A stretch of 64,000 nucleotides of DNA from Stereum hirsutum FP-91666 SS1 (lineage: Eukaryota; Basidiomycota; Agaricomycetes; Russulales; Stereaceae), in the NCBI RefSeq assembly GCF_000264905.1, contig NW_006763141.1, positions 404,566 through 468,565 of the forward strand, written 5' to 3'. Below the pieces are notes generated by a model, which worked only from the letters and a program-made list of their open reading frames with translations, ran no database searches and had not been told where the DNA came from. Each line of letters starts with the position of its first letter. The stretch's first letter is position 1. Below are positions 1 through 10,786 of this stretch, piece after piece. A program made the position numbers and the translations under genes.

Positions 1-150
1 TAGCTAGGCTAGGGAGGGGATGACCGACGTCGACCGTAGCTTAACCTAGCCTAGGCTAGGGAGGGGATGACCGACGTCGACCGTAGCTTAACCTAGCCTA
101 GGCTAGGGGAGGGGATGACCGACGTCGACCGTAGCTTAACCTAGCCTAAA
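1..150. repeat. 47-48 bp tandem repeat, about three copies, cut by window start
   Basis: The unit holds GATGACCGACGTCGACCG. The tgaccgacgt anchor recurs at 21, 68 and 116, so the period is 47, then 48 with one extra G. Each junction carries a palindrome (ctagcctaggctag), so the array can form small cruciforms. The array continues to the left of the window. It lies about 100 bp upstream of the first gene and looks like a minisatellite. Confidence 0.95.
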
Positions 151-253
151 AGTATTCATTATTATCCTTTTTACACTCAAAACATCTTCTATTCACAGTT
201 CTACCAGCGCTGTGTACAAAGATAATCATATATGAGCCCCAAGAACCCTCCAA

Positions 254-1158
254 ATGGCTGCCGTAGGACCTCCCGTAATGTCCGGACAGTTCGCGTTTAA
301 GGGCCCTCCGGGCCCCCCTCCCCCCCCTACATCTGGTTTTTTATTTTATTCCTGCCACTCCCTTGTCACCCACTCTGCCAGGCTCTTCTGCAGTAGACCC
401 AGCAAAGGGTTCATCCCAGGATCACTCCAATATATCCTTTACCCAAAGGAACCTGACTCACCCCCATTTAAGCCACGCTACGGTATCGATATCACTTGCC
501 GAAAGGTCTGTGTGACCGACTTGGCTACTAAGCCCATCTTTCAGATCGCACCCATCCCAGATGAGTTTTTTCCCATCCTGGACGAGGTGATGAAATGGGC
601 TACAGATGTTTGTAGGGCAGATGCTTCAACCGAAGGGTTTATTGGAGAAAAGTCGCAGTCCACAGATGTGGCTATGATGTTAGATGACCAGGGAGAGGAC
701 GAAGAGGATGAGCCTGCTTCTCCCACGCCGAGTCTAGATGGACAGGACTCGGACGGGGCTCTTCCAGAGGATTGCTGCCAGGACTGTGGAGAGCAGGTGA
801 GCGCACCTATATCTTCATCCCTGTGACCCATATAATCTCCTTCTAATACGGTGCCATATCAACTTGTTTTGTTTAGACAGTCGAGTGCGACGGATGCTCC
901 AACCATTCGTGCCCCGGGACCAGTTGCGACGACAGGCTGCACCCCTGCGAGTTCTGCTCCTCGGATTGTTGCGACAACTGCATCGAGGAAGAATATTGCT
1001 CTAAATGCGAGAAGTGGGTCTGTAGGGTGTGTGTGAAGGAGGATTCGAAAATATGCCCTGGATGTGATGGACTGCTTGACCGGGAGGCTACTGAGTTCGG
1101 AATCGAGATCGATGTCATTGCATACTCTGTGGACGATGACGACTTCTTCGACGTATAG
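254..1158 (+). CDS. Cys-rich, probably zinc-binding protein of unknown function
   Basis: Two exons, 254-796 and 877-1158, joined in phase 0 across an 80-bp gtgagc..tttag intron, give 274 residues. The N-terminal 180 residues have no recognisable domain; they include a Pro-rich patch near residue 20 and an acidic stretch near residues 145-160. The C-terminal part is packed with Cys pairs: CCQDC, CDGC, CEFC, CDNC, CSKC, CRVC, CPGC. The spacing resembles a double RING or B-box-like zinc fold, but no canonical RING order was found. The acidic tail ends VDDDDFFDV. The acceptor three bases before the alternative acag was chosen because only that frame keeps the Cys pairs open. Zinc binding is inferred and a ubiquitin-ligase role is unproven. 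Confidence 0.7.
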
Positions 1159-2332
1159 AGATTGACTCAGTTGCTGTGTTCCGTATATGTACTGACTTGT
1201 GTCCTGATGTTTGCGTATGCTGCTATCCCTGCGCTCCCGTAGCTTGCTATGTTTGTCCTTTGTTTTCTACACCTGCTGACGTACCTCTCTGTATATGTGC
1301 TCATTATAAGACTCGGACCCTCGCCCTTTCTGAGAACCTGAGGGGCTGCTCAATTCTCGCAGGTCAAACTGTCAAGTGAAGCTGGTCAAGGTCAAGCTGG
1401 TCAAACTCTACGCGGTGGCGCACATGGGATCGTTTGCCGAGTTGCGCCACTCTCGATCTGCTCATTCTGCCACAGACGTGCAAATTTCATCAAGAAATTC
1501 TGTATTGCATGCCCCTCTTCGTAAAAATCAGTAAAAAAATACGTCTAACCCGAGCACGCACAGGTCCGCTCGAAGAAAAATCCTGGACTTATCCTACCTA
1601 GTGAATACAAACTGCGTTGGACAGTTTATACAGTATGCGTCTCCCCGTGAGAACCACTCGATGATGAGGTGTTCGCGAAGTAGCGGGACTCTTGCCGACT
1701 CCACCTGCATCGCTTCGCAGAGTTTGACCTGCTCGAGTTTGACTTGACAGTTTGACCGGCCAGAATTGAGCAGCCCCTCAGGCTCCGAGGTTGGATGTTG
1801 AACGTCGAGGCGAGACAAGGAGAGGTGGCTCTAACTTGGGTGGCGAGCCAACGACATTGGACCTAAATTTAGATTCAGGGAAGTGACGCCACACATGAGC
1901 GCATCGTCTTTAGCCTACGCTAGCTCGCAGCAGTATTGTTGACCGCGACCCTCTGGGACGAGTAACACCGCCTGAGTTTATGCCAAATCACTCGCTCATC
2001 AATAATCGGAAAGAACGGGTGAATGGTGATTGAAAGATGAAGCACAACAAAGACCGTACAGTACACTGAGACTGTGACAAAAAATACAACAGACGAATAC
2101 GAACAGAAGATAGGCGAAATTCCGTCCGAGAAGCGATATGGGTAGAAAAGGGAAGGGAAAGAGAGTCAGGTAGCTGTACATCCTGGTTTGTGTTAGTCGG
2201 AACAAGGTATCGTAGAATTATCCACAAGAGTCTAAGTGTTCGAATGTTCAGGCCGGGCAAGCAAGACGGACGAGCAGGACCGTCTATGGCCGATGTTATC
2301 GCTACAGCCGACATGGTCGTCGCACTCGTCAG
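1159..2332. other. Intergenic, 3' flanks of two converging genes
   Basis: Apart from the foldback element at 1337-1782, I see no gene. Open frames here are short or lack ATG starts. The 3' ends of the Cys-rich gene (plus) and the membrane protein (minus) face each other. Confidence 0.6.
1337..1782. mobile_element. Foldback / MITE-like element with inverted ends
   Basis: A 21-bp sequence (cctgaggggctgctcaattct) at 1337-1357 recurs exactly in reverse complement at 1762-1782. The similarity continues inward (gtcaaactgtcaagt at 1363-1377 against 1742-1756, then caaactc blocks), giving imperfect arms of about 65-75 bp around a centre of about 300 bp. No transposase frame lies inside, so this would be non-autonomous. 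I could not identify a clear target-site duplication. Confidence 0.6.
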
Positions 2333-3248
2333 CTAGCCATCCAGGAGCGGTAGTGCGAGAGAGGTAGCTAGACTTACTGTGGGCTCAGTGTGTGCGGACG
2401 GTTGTGATCCATGCTGGCGCTCAACGTCGCTACTTGGCATAAATCCCTCACCAACAGGAGGTTCGTCCTGGGTGGGCGTCCTAGCCTCGCCTCCATCGGC
2501 TCCTACACCTCTGCCAAAGTCCATCGCTTCCAACTCAACATATAACGGCAACCTTCCACCGGCAGCCTCCTCCCCATATGCCGGCAAGATATCCTTTTCG
2601 CTAATACCGTCCGCGGGCAACCTCCTCCCTCCGACATCGATGTCGGCTCCACGCGTTCTTGTCCGTCCTCGTGCGCTATTTCGTGCGGGGTTGCTTGTTC
2701 GACGGGAACGTGGATGGGCGAGAGGCGGGACGGGGAGGGTAGTGAGTGTGAGACTGTCGAGGCGGGAACGCGTTCGTGATCGGGGGTTAGAGGAGGAGGC
2801 GAGGTGGACAGGTAATGGGGGTCGATCCTTGGTGCCGGTCGTAAATGTGAAGAAGGAACGCATGGGAAGGTGGTGTTTGCGGATGTAATGATATCTATTC
2901 CATCAACAGAATACATCGCGTCATTGGTCAGCAAGGGTCGAAACTGGTAACTTACCACAGAGTGATCCCGGAGCGGGTACGCACCTCCAGACGAGAGCGC
3001 CTATGATAAGTAGTAGCGCAGCAATCGCGAAGACAAAGATGAGAATTGTCTGTAAAGACCACAGTTGGCCGTGAGACCTCGCGGTGAGCGACGACAGAGA
3101 TAATGATACTGACTTTGGGTCGATCTGACGAGTCGCCATCGTCGAGGAACGAAGACGAAGATGAAGCTGTCGCCGAAGCTGTGGGTGCCTTCCCCGTCGA
3201 CGTCCAGCCCATGTTCTGGTCCTGTCCATGATCCTGAGGCGACGCCAT
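2333..3248 (-). CDS. Single-pass membrane protein, Ser-rich ectodomain, unknown function
   Basis: Three exons on the minus strand (3248-3114, 3049-2985, 2894-2333) give 253 residues. Exon 1 encodes a short Gly/Ser/Ala-rich N-terminus (MASPQDHGQDQNMGW..). Exon 2 is almost exactly one transmembrane helix (TILIFVFAIAALLLIIGALVW). Exon 3 is a basic, Arg/Pro/Ser-rich cytoplasmic tail with EKDILPAYGEEAAGG near the C-terminus, of the LPxYxE kind seen in many basidiomycete single-pass proteins. There is no cleavable signal peptide. Introns are gtcagt..acag and gtgcgt..atag. An upstream in-frame ATG at 3269 would add seven residues. A GTAAGT near the stop could mark another intron, so the last residues are uncertain. 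No function can be assigned. Confidence 0.6.
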
Positions 3249-3676
3249 CCTTCCCTCCTCCACACGCAAGTAGCGAGTTCTCGAGAATCAGGTAATCGTT
3301 CTCCGTCAACTTTGTTCGAGGTCCAAGATACAGCGGAGTAATTCCGAGTCCAAGTGAAAAGTCAGGAGCAAGGGCGATCCTCAGGCTGAACCGCTCGACG
3401 CGCTCGCTTATACCTATCTGAGCTTGTATGACCCCACGGTGACTGAGTCTATTTGGAAGAGTTGGCGTGGGCGTGGGGGGTTCGGCGAGAGAAGGGCCTC
3501 ATGATGCTTGTTCCCTCTGCCGCTACGAACGTCGCTCAAGCCGTTAGGCCCAAACATGATGAAATGGTCTATTTTTGCTAACCCGGATTATTTTTGGGCG
3601 GTACCTCCCCGGACGTTGCCGGCTGGCGTACACGAACACTTGGCGTGAATTCCTTGGTTCAGTACCGCTATCACTT
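3249..3676. promoter_or_regulatory. Divergent promoter region, 428 bp
   Basis: The interval lies between the start of the minus-strand membrane protein and the plus-strand uS19m gene. No gene seen. It must hold both promoters; no clear TATA element stands out. Confidence 0.5.
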
Positions 3677-4122
3677 ATGCACGCGTCGTTGGTCGTACGG
3701 GGAGGCAGGTCAGCCTGGAAAGGTATGTTTTGGCCTCTGTTATTGTTGGTCATCTCACTGAACTTGTGAACAGGCCCATTCTTTGTCGCGTTTCCCAATC
3801 TTCGCGAGGCTATTCAAAATAATGTGCCAATAAAGACACAGGCTCGGGATTGCACTATTCTTCCTAACTTCATCGGGTGCGTGCTCTGGTTTCTTCTATC
3901 GAGGTTATCATACTGAATCAACTGTGCTGGTAGAATGAGGTTCCAGGTGCACAACGGCAAGGAATACATCCCAGTAACCGTTACGCAGGATATGGTGGGC
4001 CACAAGTTGGGAGAGTTCTCGCATACGAAGAAACGGTTTACATACAAGTGTGTCTGGTCATTCACTTCATAATCGACGTTGACTAACTTGCGTGGATGTG
4101 TAGGATGTCAAAGAACAAATAG
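3677..4122 (+). CDS. RSM19: Mitochondrial small-subunit ribosomal protein uS19m
   Basis: Four exons (3677-3722, 3774-3876, 3934-4047, 4104-4122) give 93 residues, the size expected for S19. It binds 16S-type rRNA in the head of the mitochondrial small subunit. Visible family features are the N-terminal SAWKGPFF block, the central [28 protein letters not shown] stretch (given in part: [12 protein letters not shown]) and the hallmark [14 protein letters not shown] near the C-terminus. The short N-terminus fits a mitochondrial rather than a cytosolic RPS15-type protein. Introns are 51-57 bp. The last exon encodes only six residues and the stop, so ORF-only searches would truncate it. No other start ATG lies in frame upstream in exon 1. 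Confidence 0.93.
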
Positions 4123-4549
4123 GCCCTTCTTTGCGCCACATACTCTCATCGTTCACACTTGTACCTATGTTATCATCTGCTATTCGAGACTTACTGTCTT
4201 TCCCGCCCTCTATCTCGCGTTTCACCGGCTTACTACAGTATCACAATGCCGATACTCAAACAAATCTTGCACATAGCTAGGTCTTCGACCGTGATGGATG
4301 TGTGGCCCGACCTGCTTCCGTTGGCTCCGTCGTTCATCTCCTTATAAAATCCATTACCCTGGCGTCGGTTTGTTTAAATAGAGCGGTATGGCATTGGATC
4401 ATTTTCCAACTTAGGAGTATACTCTCTACGTTCAAGAGCGCCCCTTCCTGCCCCTTCCCGCCGCGTTGCGTGTCACCCGCACGTGCTCGTTGTTGGACAA
4501 TGCAGATACGGGTTCAGCCGATGAGCTCACTTTGCTCCTTTCCACCACC
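4123..4549. other. Intergenic, 3' of uS19m and 5' of tandem copy A
   Basis: No gene seen. A CACCATGG start context closes the region at 4547-4554. Confidence 0.5.
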
Positions 4550-5288
4550 ATGGCTGCCGCCTCGTCCAAGATAGATATCGACCAAGTCTTGTTCGTCCCT
4601 GCTGCGGGCGAATACACAGATCAGGTTTGTTTTGATTACCGTCTTCGGGTAGGAGATGGCTAACGCGTCTCTTAGGACGCCATCCGCGTGTTTCAACAAC
4701 AGCCCATTGCCAGCATCCCTCGGTATTTGATCCCGCGCAAGAATGGACGCGATTTACCGCCGCTCTTGCACTACGGCTGGATTATTGATCTGAAACGAAC
4801 GTTGAAGCTGGCGAAAGAACAGAATCAGGCCTTCTACCATTATATCGATGGTCCTAAGAAGCCAGACTACTTCACTACCTGCTCCACTTTCATTCCCCAG
4901 CTCATGCACGATCTTGGCCTCCCGTATGACGAACGAGTATACCTCTGTCAAATTGGCAGCGGGGAACTCAATCCAAGTGGCACTGTTGCCGTGAAATTGG
5001 GTGTATCGACGGGGACGAACTATACTGGACATATGTCGGAAGAGAACGCGAAGAAGTTGCGGGACGCGACAGCTCCAGGTGCTGAAATTAAATGGTATTT
5101 GGATGCCAAACGCTGGCAGTGGACTGAGAATCGTCGCTATCGGGCTCCAGGTGCGTTGCGATTTATAGTCCTATGTTTTACTTTGCTGACATTTATATTG
5201 ATACAGTAGCAAATGAGCACGAGAAGCGTCTCCCGAGCAGTATCACAATGAGGGTACGCAAACATCTCCAGGATCCCTGAATGCATGA
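4550..5288 (+). CDS. Tandem paralogue A, unrecognised family
   Basis: Three exons (4550-4624, 4676-5150, 5218-5288) give 206 residues. I do not recognise the family. Motifs shared with copies B and C are IPRYLIPRKN, LPPLLHYGWI, FYHxIDGPKKPDY, LGLPxDxRV, STGTNYTG, KKLRDATAPGA and KWYLDAKR. The very C-terminus in all copies reads QYHxEGTQTxP. The third-exon acceptor (aaatgag, 5217) was chosen because it restores this conserved tail; the nearer cag/tag sites would give an unrelated tail. There is no signal peptide or membrane helix, so the protein is probably cytosolic or nuclear. Exon lengths 475 and 71 match copy C exactly. Confidence 0.7.
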
Positions 5289-5641
5289 GTCTTGAGCTAC
5301 CATAAATGTGCATGTTCTCAACCATCGATCTGCTTTTGTACTTATTACTACCAGTGGCTCTACCGAGGCCTCAGTTACAAAGTTCTCCTCGTGCGCACAT
5401 AGTGGCCTTGTCTCAATCTTTGTTGCATTCGTACGATGTTGGATTTTACAAGGCGAGGTCGGAGAACCGCTAGTGACCTTGCGCCAAGCGGTGTGTCAAA
5501 GCACGTGCATTTTCGGTCGGAGAATGAACACGGTCCAACATGGGCCTAAGGAGGTTCGCCTTCGCGTCTATTCACGCGACCATCAACTAGCTTCCACTCA
5601 ACTTTGCTCAACTTCCACTCACGCTTTGTTACCGGTCCATA
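5289..5641. promoter_or_regulatory. Spacer between copies A and B
   Basis: Bases from about 5484 on are repeated, diverged, in front of copy C at about 6627-6784, so the duplicated unit includes its promoter. No separate gene seen. Confidence 0.55.
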
Positions 5642-6391
5642 ATGGAACACACTACTTCGGACCAAGGAAATACGAAAACGGATATCAAAGAGTTTTTGTT
5701 CGCGCCTGCTGGAAAGGCTTACACAGATGAGGTATGCCCGTCTGAAACTACTTTCTGTCAGTGCATAGTCAATGACACCTTTCAGGACGGCGTCCGCATA
5801 TTCGGACAACAACCACTCGAACGCATCCCTCGTTACCTAATCCCACGCAAAAACCCACGCTTCTCACCGCCGCTCTTGCACTACGGCTGGATTCTCGACG
5901 AAGAACTAATGTGGAAGCTCACATTGGAGTTGTCTGAGACCTTTTACCATTGGATCGACGGCCCCAAGAAGCCCGATTATTGGACCACTTTCACTTGCCT
6001 CATACCCCGCTCATGGAGCATCTAGGTCTACCAGTCGATAAACGGGTTTCTATACGTCAGATTGGCATTGTTGAACGTAGCCCAGAAGATAAAATAGTGG
6101 TGAGGTTAGTCCTGTCAACGGGGACGAACTATGCGGGCAACATTCCTGAAGAGATCACAAAGAAGTTGCGGGACGCGACGGCTCCAGGCGCTGATGTGAA
6201 ATGGTATTTGGATGCTATGCGCTGTAAGTGGGTTGAGAATCGCCGCTGGCGAGATCCAGGTACGTTACAACAAGTATCCTATTACACCAGATCACTGACC
6301 TTCCTTGATTATGATCATAGCGAAAGAGAAGCCATCGAAGCAGTATCACAGTGAGGGCACGCAAACACTTCCGGATTCGCCGCATGCATGA
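5642..6391 (+). pseudogene. Tandem paralogue B, broken by a 1-bp deletion
   Basis: The three-exon layout of copies A and C is kept (5642-5731, 5786-6259, 6321-6391). Exon 2, however, is 474 bp instead of the 475 bp seen in both A and C. Alignment with copy C puts the missing base near 6018-6022: C has CTCATAACCCGG where B has CTCATACCCCG. After this, the frame hits TAG at 6023-6025, following SWSI. Downstream of the shift the other frame still carries LGLPVDKRV, STGTNYAG, KKLRDATAPGA and the QYHSEGTQT tail with few changes. The break therefore looks recent, or it is a sequencing error. If real, only a truncated protein of about 109 residues would be made. Confidence 0.8.
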
Positions 6392-6784
6392 GCCTTGAGC
6401 CACCATAGATGTCCAGTGCTGTTCTCACCCGGCGATTCGCTATTGTAGTTGTTATAAGAAAATAAAGTTCTCCGGGCCTCTTGTGTCCATAGTAAACTTG
6501 TCTTTCTTTCCAGTATTTTTTGTGTTGGTATGACGCTGGATTTGAAAGCCAGGTAACAGCCAGCTCATGCAATACCCGGGTTTTGTCGTTCAAGTACAGA
6601 AGTGGTGGAGAACCGCCAGTGATTTTCAGGCTTCCGCCAAGCAATGTGTCAAGGTGTGTCAACGCACGTGCGTTTTGGATCGGAGAATGAACACAGCCCA
6701 ATATGGGCCTCAAAAGGTTCTCCTTCGCTTCTATTTCCGACCATCAACTTGCTCCCACTCAACTTCCACTCACGTTATCGATCC
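6392..6784. promoter_or_regulatory. Spacer between copies B and C
   Basis: The second half is a diverged duplicate of the stretch upstream of copy B, including cggagaatgaacac and the ATG context. No gene seen. Confidence 0.55.
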
Positions 6785-7538
6785 ATGATGGAACAAACCA
6801 CTTCGAATCAAGAACATACGAAAACGGATATCGGAGAGATTTTGTTCGCGCCTGCTGGAAAGAAGTACACAGATGAGGTACGCCCGTCTCAATCTGCTTT
6901 CTTTAAGTGCATAGTCAGTGACACCTTTCAGGACGGTGTCCGCATATTTGGACAACAACCTATCGATCGCATCCCCCGTTACCTAGTGCCACGCAAAAAT
7001 CTACGCTTCTTACCACCGCTCGTGCACTACGGCTGGATTCTTGACAAAGAACTAACGTTGAAGCTCGCGTTGGAGTTGTCTGAGCCTTTCTACCATTGGA
7101 TCGATGGCCCCAAGAAGATCGATTATTGGACCACTTTCACTGGACTCATAACCCGGCTCATGGCGCATCTAGGTCTACCAGTCGATAGGCGGGTTTCTGT
7201 GTGCCAGATTGGCACCGTTGAACTTAGTACAAAAGCTAGAATAGTCAGGAGGTTGGGCCTGTCAATGGGGACGAACTATACGGGGCATATTCCCGAAGAG
7301 AGCGCGAAGAAGTTGCGGGACGCGACAGCTCCAGGTGCTGATGTGAAATGGTATCTGGACACTAAACGCTGTAAGTGGGTTGAGAATTGCCGCTGGCGAG
7401 ATCTAGGTATGTTACGACAAGTATTCTATCACGCCAGATCCCTGACCTTCCTTGATTATTCTCGTAGCAAAAGAGAAGCAACCGAAGCAGTTTCACAGTG
7501 AGGGAACGCAAGCACTTCCGGATTCCCCGCATGCATGA
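6785..7538 (+). CDS. Tandem paralogue C, unrecognised family, intact
   Basis: Exons 6785-6877, 6932-7406 and 7468-7538 give 212 residues. The second ATG (6788) aligns with the start of copy B and is the alternative start. The protein carries all family motifs: LVPRKN, VHYGWILD, FYHWIDGPKK, GLPVDRRV, MGTNYTG, KKLRDATAPGADVKWYL and the KQFHSEGTQALPDSP tail. It is closest to copy B in both coding and flanking sequence, so the B-C duplication is the younger one. Start-to-start spacing is 1.09 kb for A-B and 1.15 kb for B-C. The function is unknown. The conserved aromatic and charged residues suggest a globular soluble domain rather than a structural protein. Confidence 0.75.
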
Positions 7539-7824
7539 GCCTTGAGCTACTTACAAGTTACCATAGATGTTCAAGTCTGTTCTCACCCGGCGATTTGCTA
7601 TTGCACTTGTTATAAGAGAATCATTATCCAGCGTCCTTTTTTGGTGTACATACGTGAGATAATTATGAAGAAGACGCAAACTCAAACTTCCACCGCTGAA
7701 GATACTATCCTGGAAATGGGTCGATGGCAAAGATAAACTCAGTTTAGCATCGGCTCAAACCACGGTGCTCAGAGCAGCGAATAATTCAGATGTCTTACCT
7801 TTGCTACAACCTACCCCTGTCCGA

Positions 7825-9934
7825 TCATCCCCTTCGCACTTTCTCCTGATCTTCACGTTTCAACCGATAATCGTAGTCAAAGCTGTCAACTTCTTTCTGC
7901 AAGGCTAGGCGCGTGGACGACGTCGTGTCACTGATGTCACAATAATCGCGTATATCAAGTTCCTTAAGAGGAGTGCCGAGGGCCTTACGCTCGTGCGCCC
8001 ATCTGGTCAAGTCCATGAGGTCTTTTTCGGAGAGCTTCACCTGGCAGATATATAAGTCCTTGATCTTGGGTAGGAATGAGGCTGGTCATGAAAGAATAAA
8101 GGTCGTGAATACACAAAGTATAAGCGTGACCAAAAAAACTGCACGCACCGTTGCTTGCTTCAGACCCGGACGACTCATGACCATCTTTGGGAGACAAAGC
8201 CTTCAGAAACGTAGTCGACGCTTCTCCAACAATATGCAATACCCTCAACTCTCGACACGGCGCGAGGAGTTGGCGCCAATGATGAGCGTCGAGGACAGCC
8301 GAAGTGCACGTAAGTTCCAAATGAAGAGCATGTAATGCCTCGAGACCAACCAGGTGTTTGAAACTGAGTAGGAAGGCGGGTCTGCACAATTCATGCTCGT
8401 GGAATGTATGCATGTCGAACGACAATGCTCGACTCTGGCGCCTGTAATAATCGTTGCACCATCTCGGATTTTCCACGGTCTTCCAAGCGGACAAGGTGAG
8501 CGATCGGCACGACGTAATCTCCAAGCTAGCTGTTCGAGCCTCTGGACGGGAAAGAGACGAGAAACTACTCAAGCCGTCTTCCGCGGATAGAGACTGGTTC
8601 TGCTTGTTCCAGATCGTTATGGACACGCGCGTAGAAGCGGGAACGGTGATAAGAGATGTGAGCCGAGAACACGACGGTATGCTCCCTTCAAGACAGAGGC
8701 GCTCGAGGTTGTCTAAGGGGACCGGAGAATGCGGCGAAGATGCCGACGCCGGACTGGGCGAGGGAAGAGCAGAGCCAGTCAGCGCTAATTCAACGAGCTG
8801 GCGGTTGCGACTGAGGATGGCCGATATCTGTTCCATGGACGGTGAGTTCCCTGAAGGATCGCAAATTTCTATGAAAGTGAGGCCGGTGAAGATGTGTGAG
8901 CACCAAGGAATGACCACCGGTCCAGATATCGATACATGTCGCAGGCGAGGCAATTCCGAGAGGAAGCTTTTGGACGGGAGAGTGAAAGGGTTGTTGGCTG
9001 TGCGTGTGCTGGACAACGAGAGTGTGAACTCTTCTAGCAAGGGAGCACCCTTTGAATTGAGAATAGAACCTAGGGACTTGAGGGTTGTCTTCGAAACTGG
9101 GCCACTGAGGGAGAGTTCCTTTACGCGCTGGAGCTCTGCGAGCGTAGATTCGATGCGAAGGATGCTAGAATCACTGTCGTAAGAGTTCTCGTCGGGGAAG
9201 GCGTAGGAAATGAGCAAGGGAGCTCCTTGAGAGCGAACAAGCGATTCTGGAACCCACGCTGGGAGGGAAAACGGAACCCTTCCCCAAAGTGTTGCGGTTG
9301 AGATGGCGACTTCCCTCCACCTCTGGCAAACATGACTGACTTTATTGAGGAAAGACACCATCAGATCACGTGGTTGAACCAAGCATCGACATTGTACATA
9401 CTTTTGACCCAGCCCAGATTGTGTGATTCTAACACGTCTGAATCTGGCAGGTCGTCAGATTCATAGTCTTCTATGCGATTTTGTAAATATTCATCCTCAT
9501 CCATGGCGACCAGAGTGAAGATCTCTCGGAGTATTTCGGGCGGGAGGCAAGAAATTGGATGGAGAGCATTCTGTCGAGATCGGACGGCGGCCAGAAACCT
9601 GAGTGCTTTTTGTGCTTCCAGCTCGAGGCCAGAACATGCTTCCCGAAGAACGTGTGGGTTTCCTGTATTTTCGACGCCCTCGTAGGGCCTTAGACGATTA
9701 TGAGTGAAGGTTTGCCACGCCTCGTCGCTGTTCAACACGGGCCACGTCGCAGAGAGGTTTCAAGTTCAGTTCCAGGTTCTTGAGACGCCTGACATCTACC
9801 AATTATACAGGGAGAGAGACGTACCGCATATCCTTGTTTGACATTTGGAGCAGGTTGATGATGTCAGTTTCGATGGAATATTGTACCTCGTGTAAGCCAG
9901 ATACGATAGAGATTCTTCCTATAATAGCCTGCAT
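7825..9934 (-). CDS. F-box protein, Agaricomycete expanded type
   Basis: Five exons on the minus strand (9934-9825, 9788-9739, 9662-9402, 9339-8149, 8081-7825) give 622 residues. The protein starts with a coiled-coil-like helix (RRLKNLELNLKPLC..). The F-box core follows near residue 93 (LPPEILREIF) and ends with VKISHVCQRWREVA, the usual basidiomycete F-box finish. The rest is a leucine-patterned repeat region of the kind that bears substrate (EFTLSLSS, LVELALTGS, LRVLHIVGE). Such proteins bring targets to the SKP1-cullin ubiquitin ligase. The first two exons were inferred by keeping the helix in frame, because the F-box exon itself has no upstream ATG; the intron at 9738-9663 starts gtgttg, an uncommon donor. 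Exons 3-5 are firm. Confidence 0.8.
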
Positions 9935-10786
9935 ACTATTATGTAAGTAGAGGTAGGCTCAGAAAGTTACACTGTAATTACAGCGGTTTGCAGAATCGTA
10001 GTCGCACCCAGATTTCTCGCGGAGAAGTTTGTGCTCCACTCGGAGCTGTCTCCGGCCATTCCGACGGGCCACTCTACACGGGGCCACAGTGCTCGTCCTC
10101 GAGCCAGCCTCGATGCTGCCACTTAAATATTGGGTTTTAGGACTGTGAGTGTGTCAACAACACACTAGAATCACTTGTACAATTTTTGAGATCTAGATAT
10201 CTCGAAACATTGCTTTACAGTGGAGGGTGGCCCGCCGCCAGAGGACGGTGGTCGTGGCGCTCACAACCTGTTATGGGAGTCGGTTGCGTCAGAAGAAGCC
10301 GCAAGCGCCATCGCAGAAAAAAGCGACTGCGACTACGATTCTGCAAATTGCTGTAATGAACCGAAACTTAGAATTGGGGCGATTCACGAAGAGAAGGATG
10401 GAGCTGGATGGAGACGTCAATTTTGTTCGCGAGTCAGTGGTTCTCGCCACGAGTGGCGTTCGACCAAGTTGCCGAAAAAGGTGCGGAGTTCAAACTTTCA
10501 AGCACCGCGTGTCAGCACCTTTGTGTCCAAATTCCGCGTCGTCACCGTGTCCTTCTCTTCCTCTCACTAACTAGTGACCGCCAACAGGTACTTAGATCAG
10601 CCACTTCTCGTTCATTCCATTTTCTAGACTTGATATTGGTACAACAACTACTAGAATATCCGCCGCAAATTTCTACTCATCCGACATTAGCCTCGTCGTT
10701 TCCAGGAAGGACAGGCGACCTTTTAACAGCAACTCACTTTCATCTCACGCCAGATCACTGACAGGCTTTCTTAATCATTATCGTAG
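9935..10786. other. Intergenic with an inverted duplication of the F-box gene 5' flank
   Basis: Bases 10326-10356 (gcgactacgattctgcaaa core) match the reverse complement of about 9981-10010, and weaker similarity runs over about 120 bp on each side, including a gtggcccg block. It looks like a diverged inverted repeat centred near 10160. Plus-strand frames at 10220-10574 show no known domain. Bases 10740-10786 resemble the last intron of the tandem family. Confidence 0.45.
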
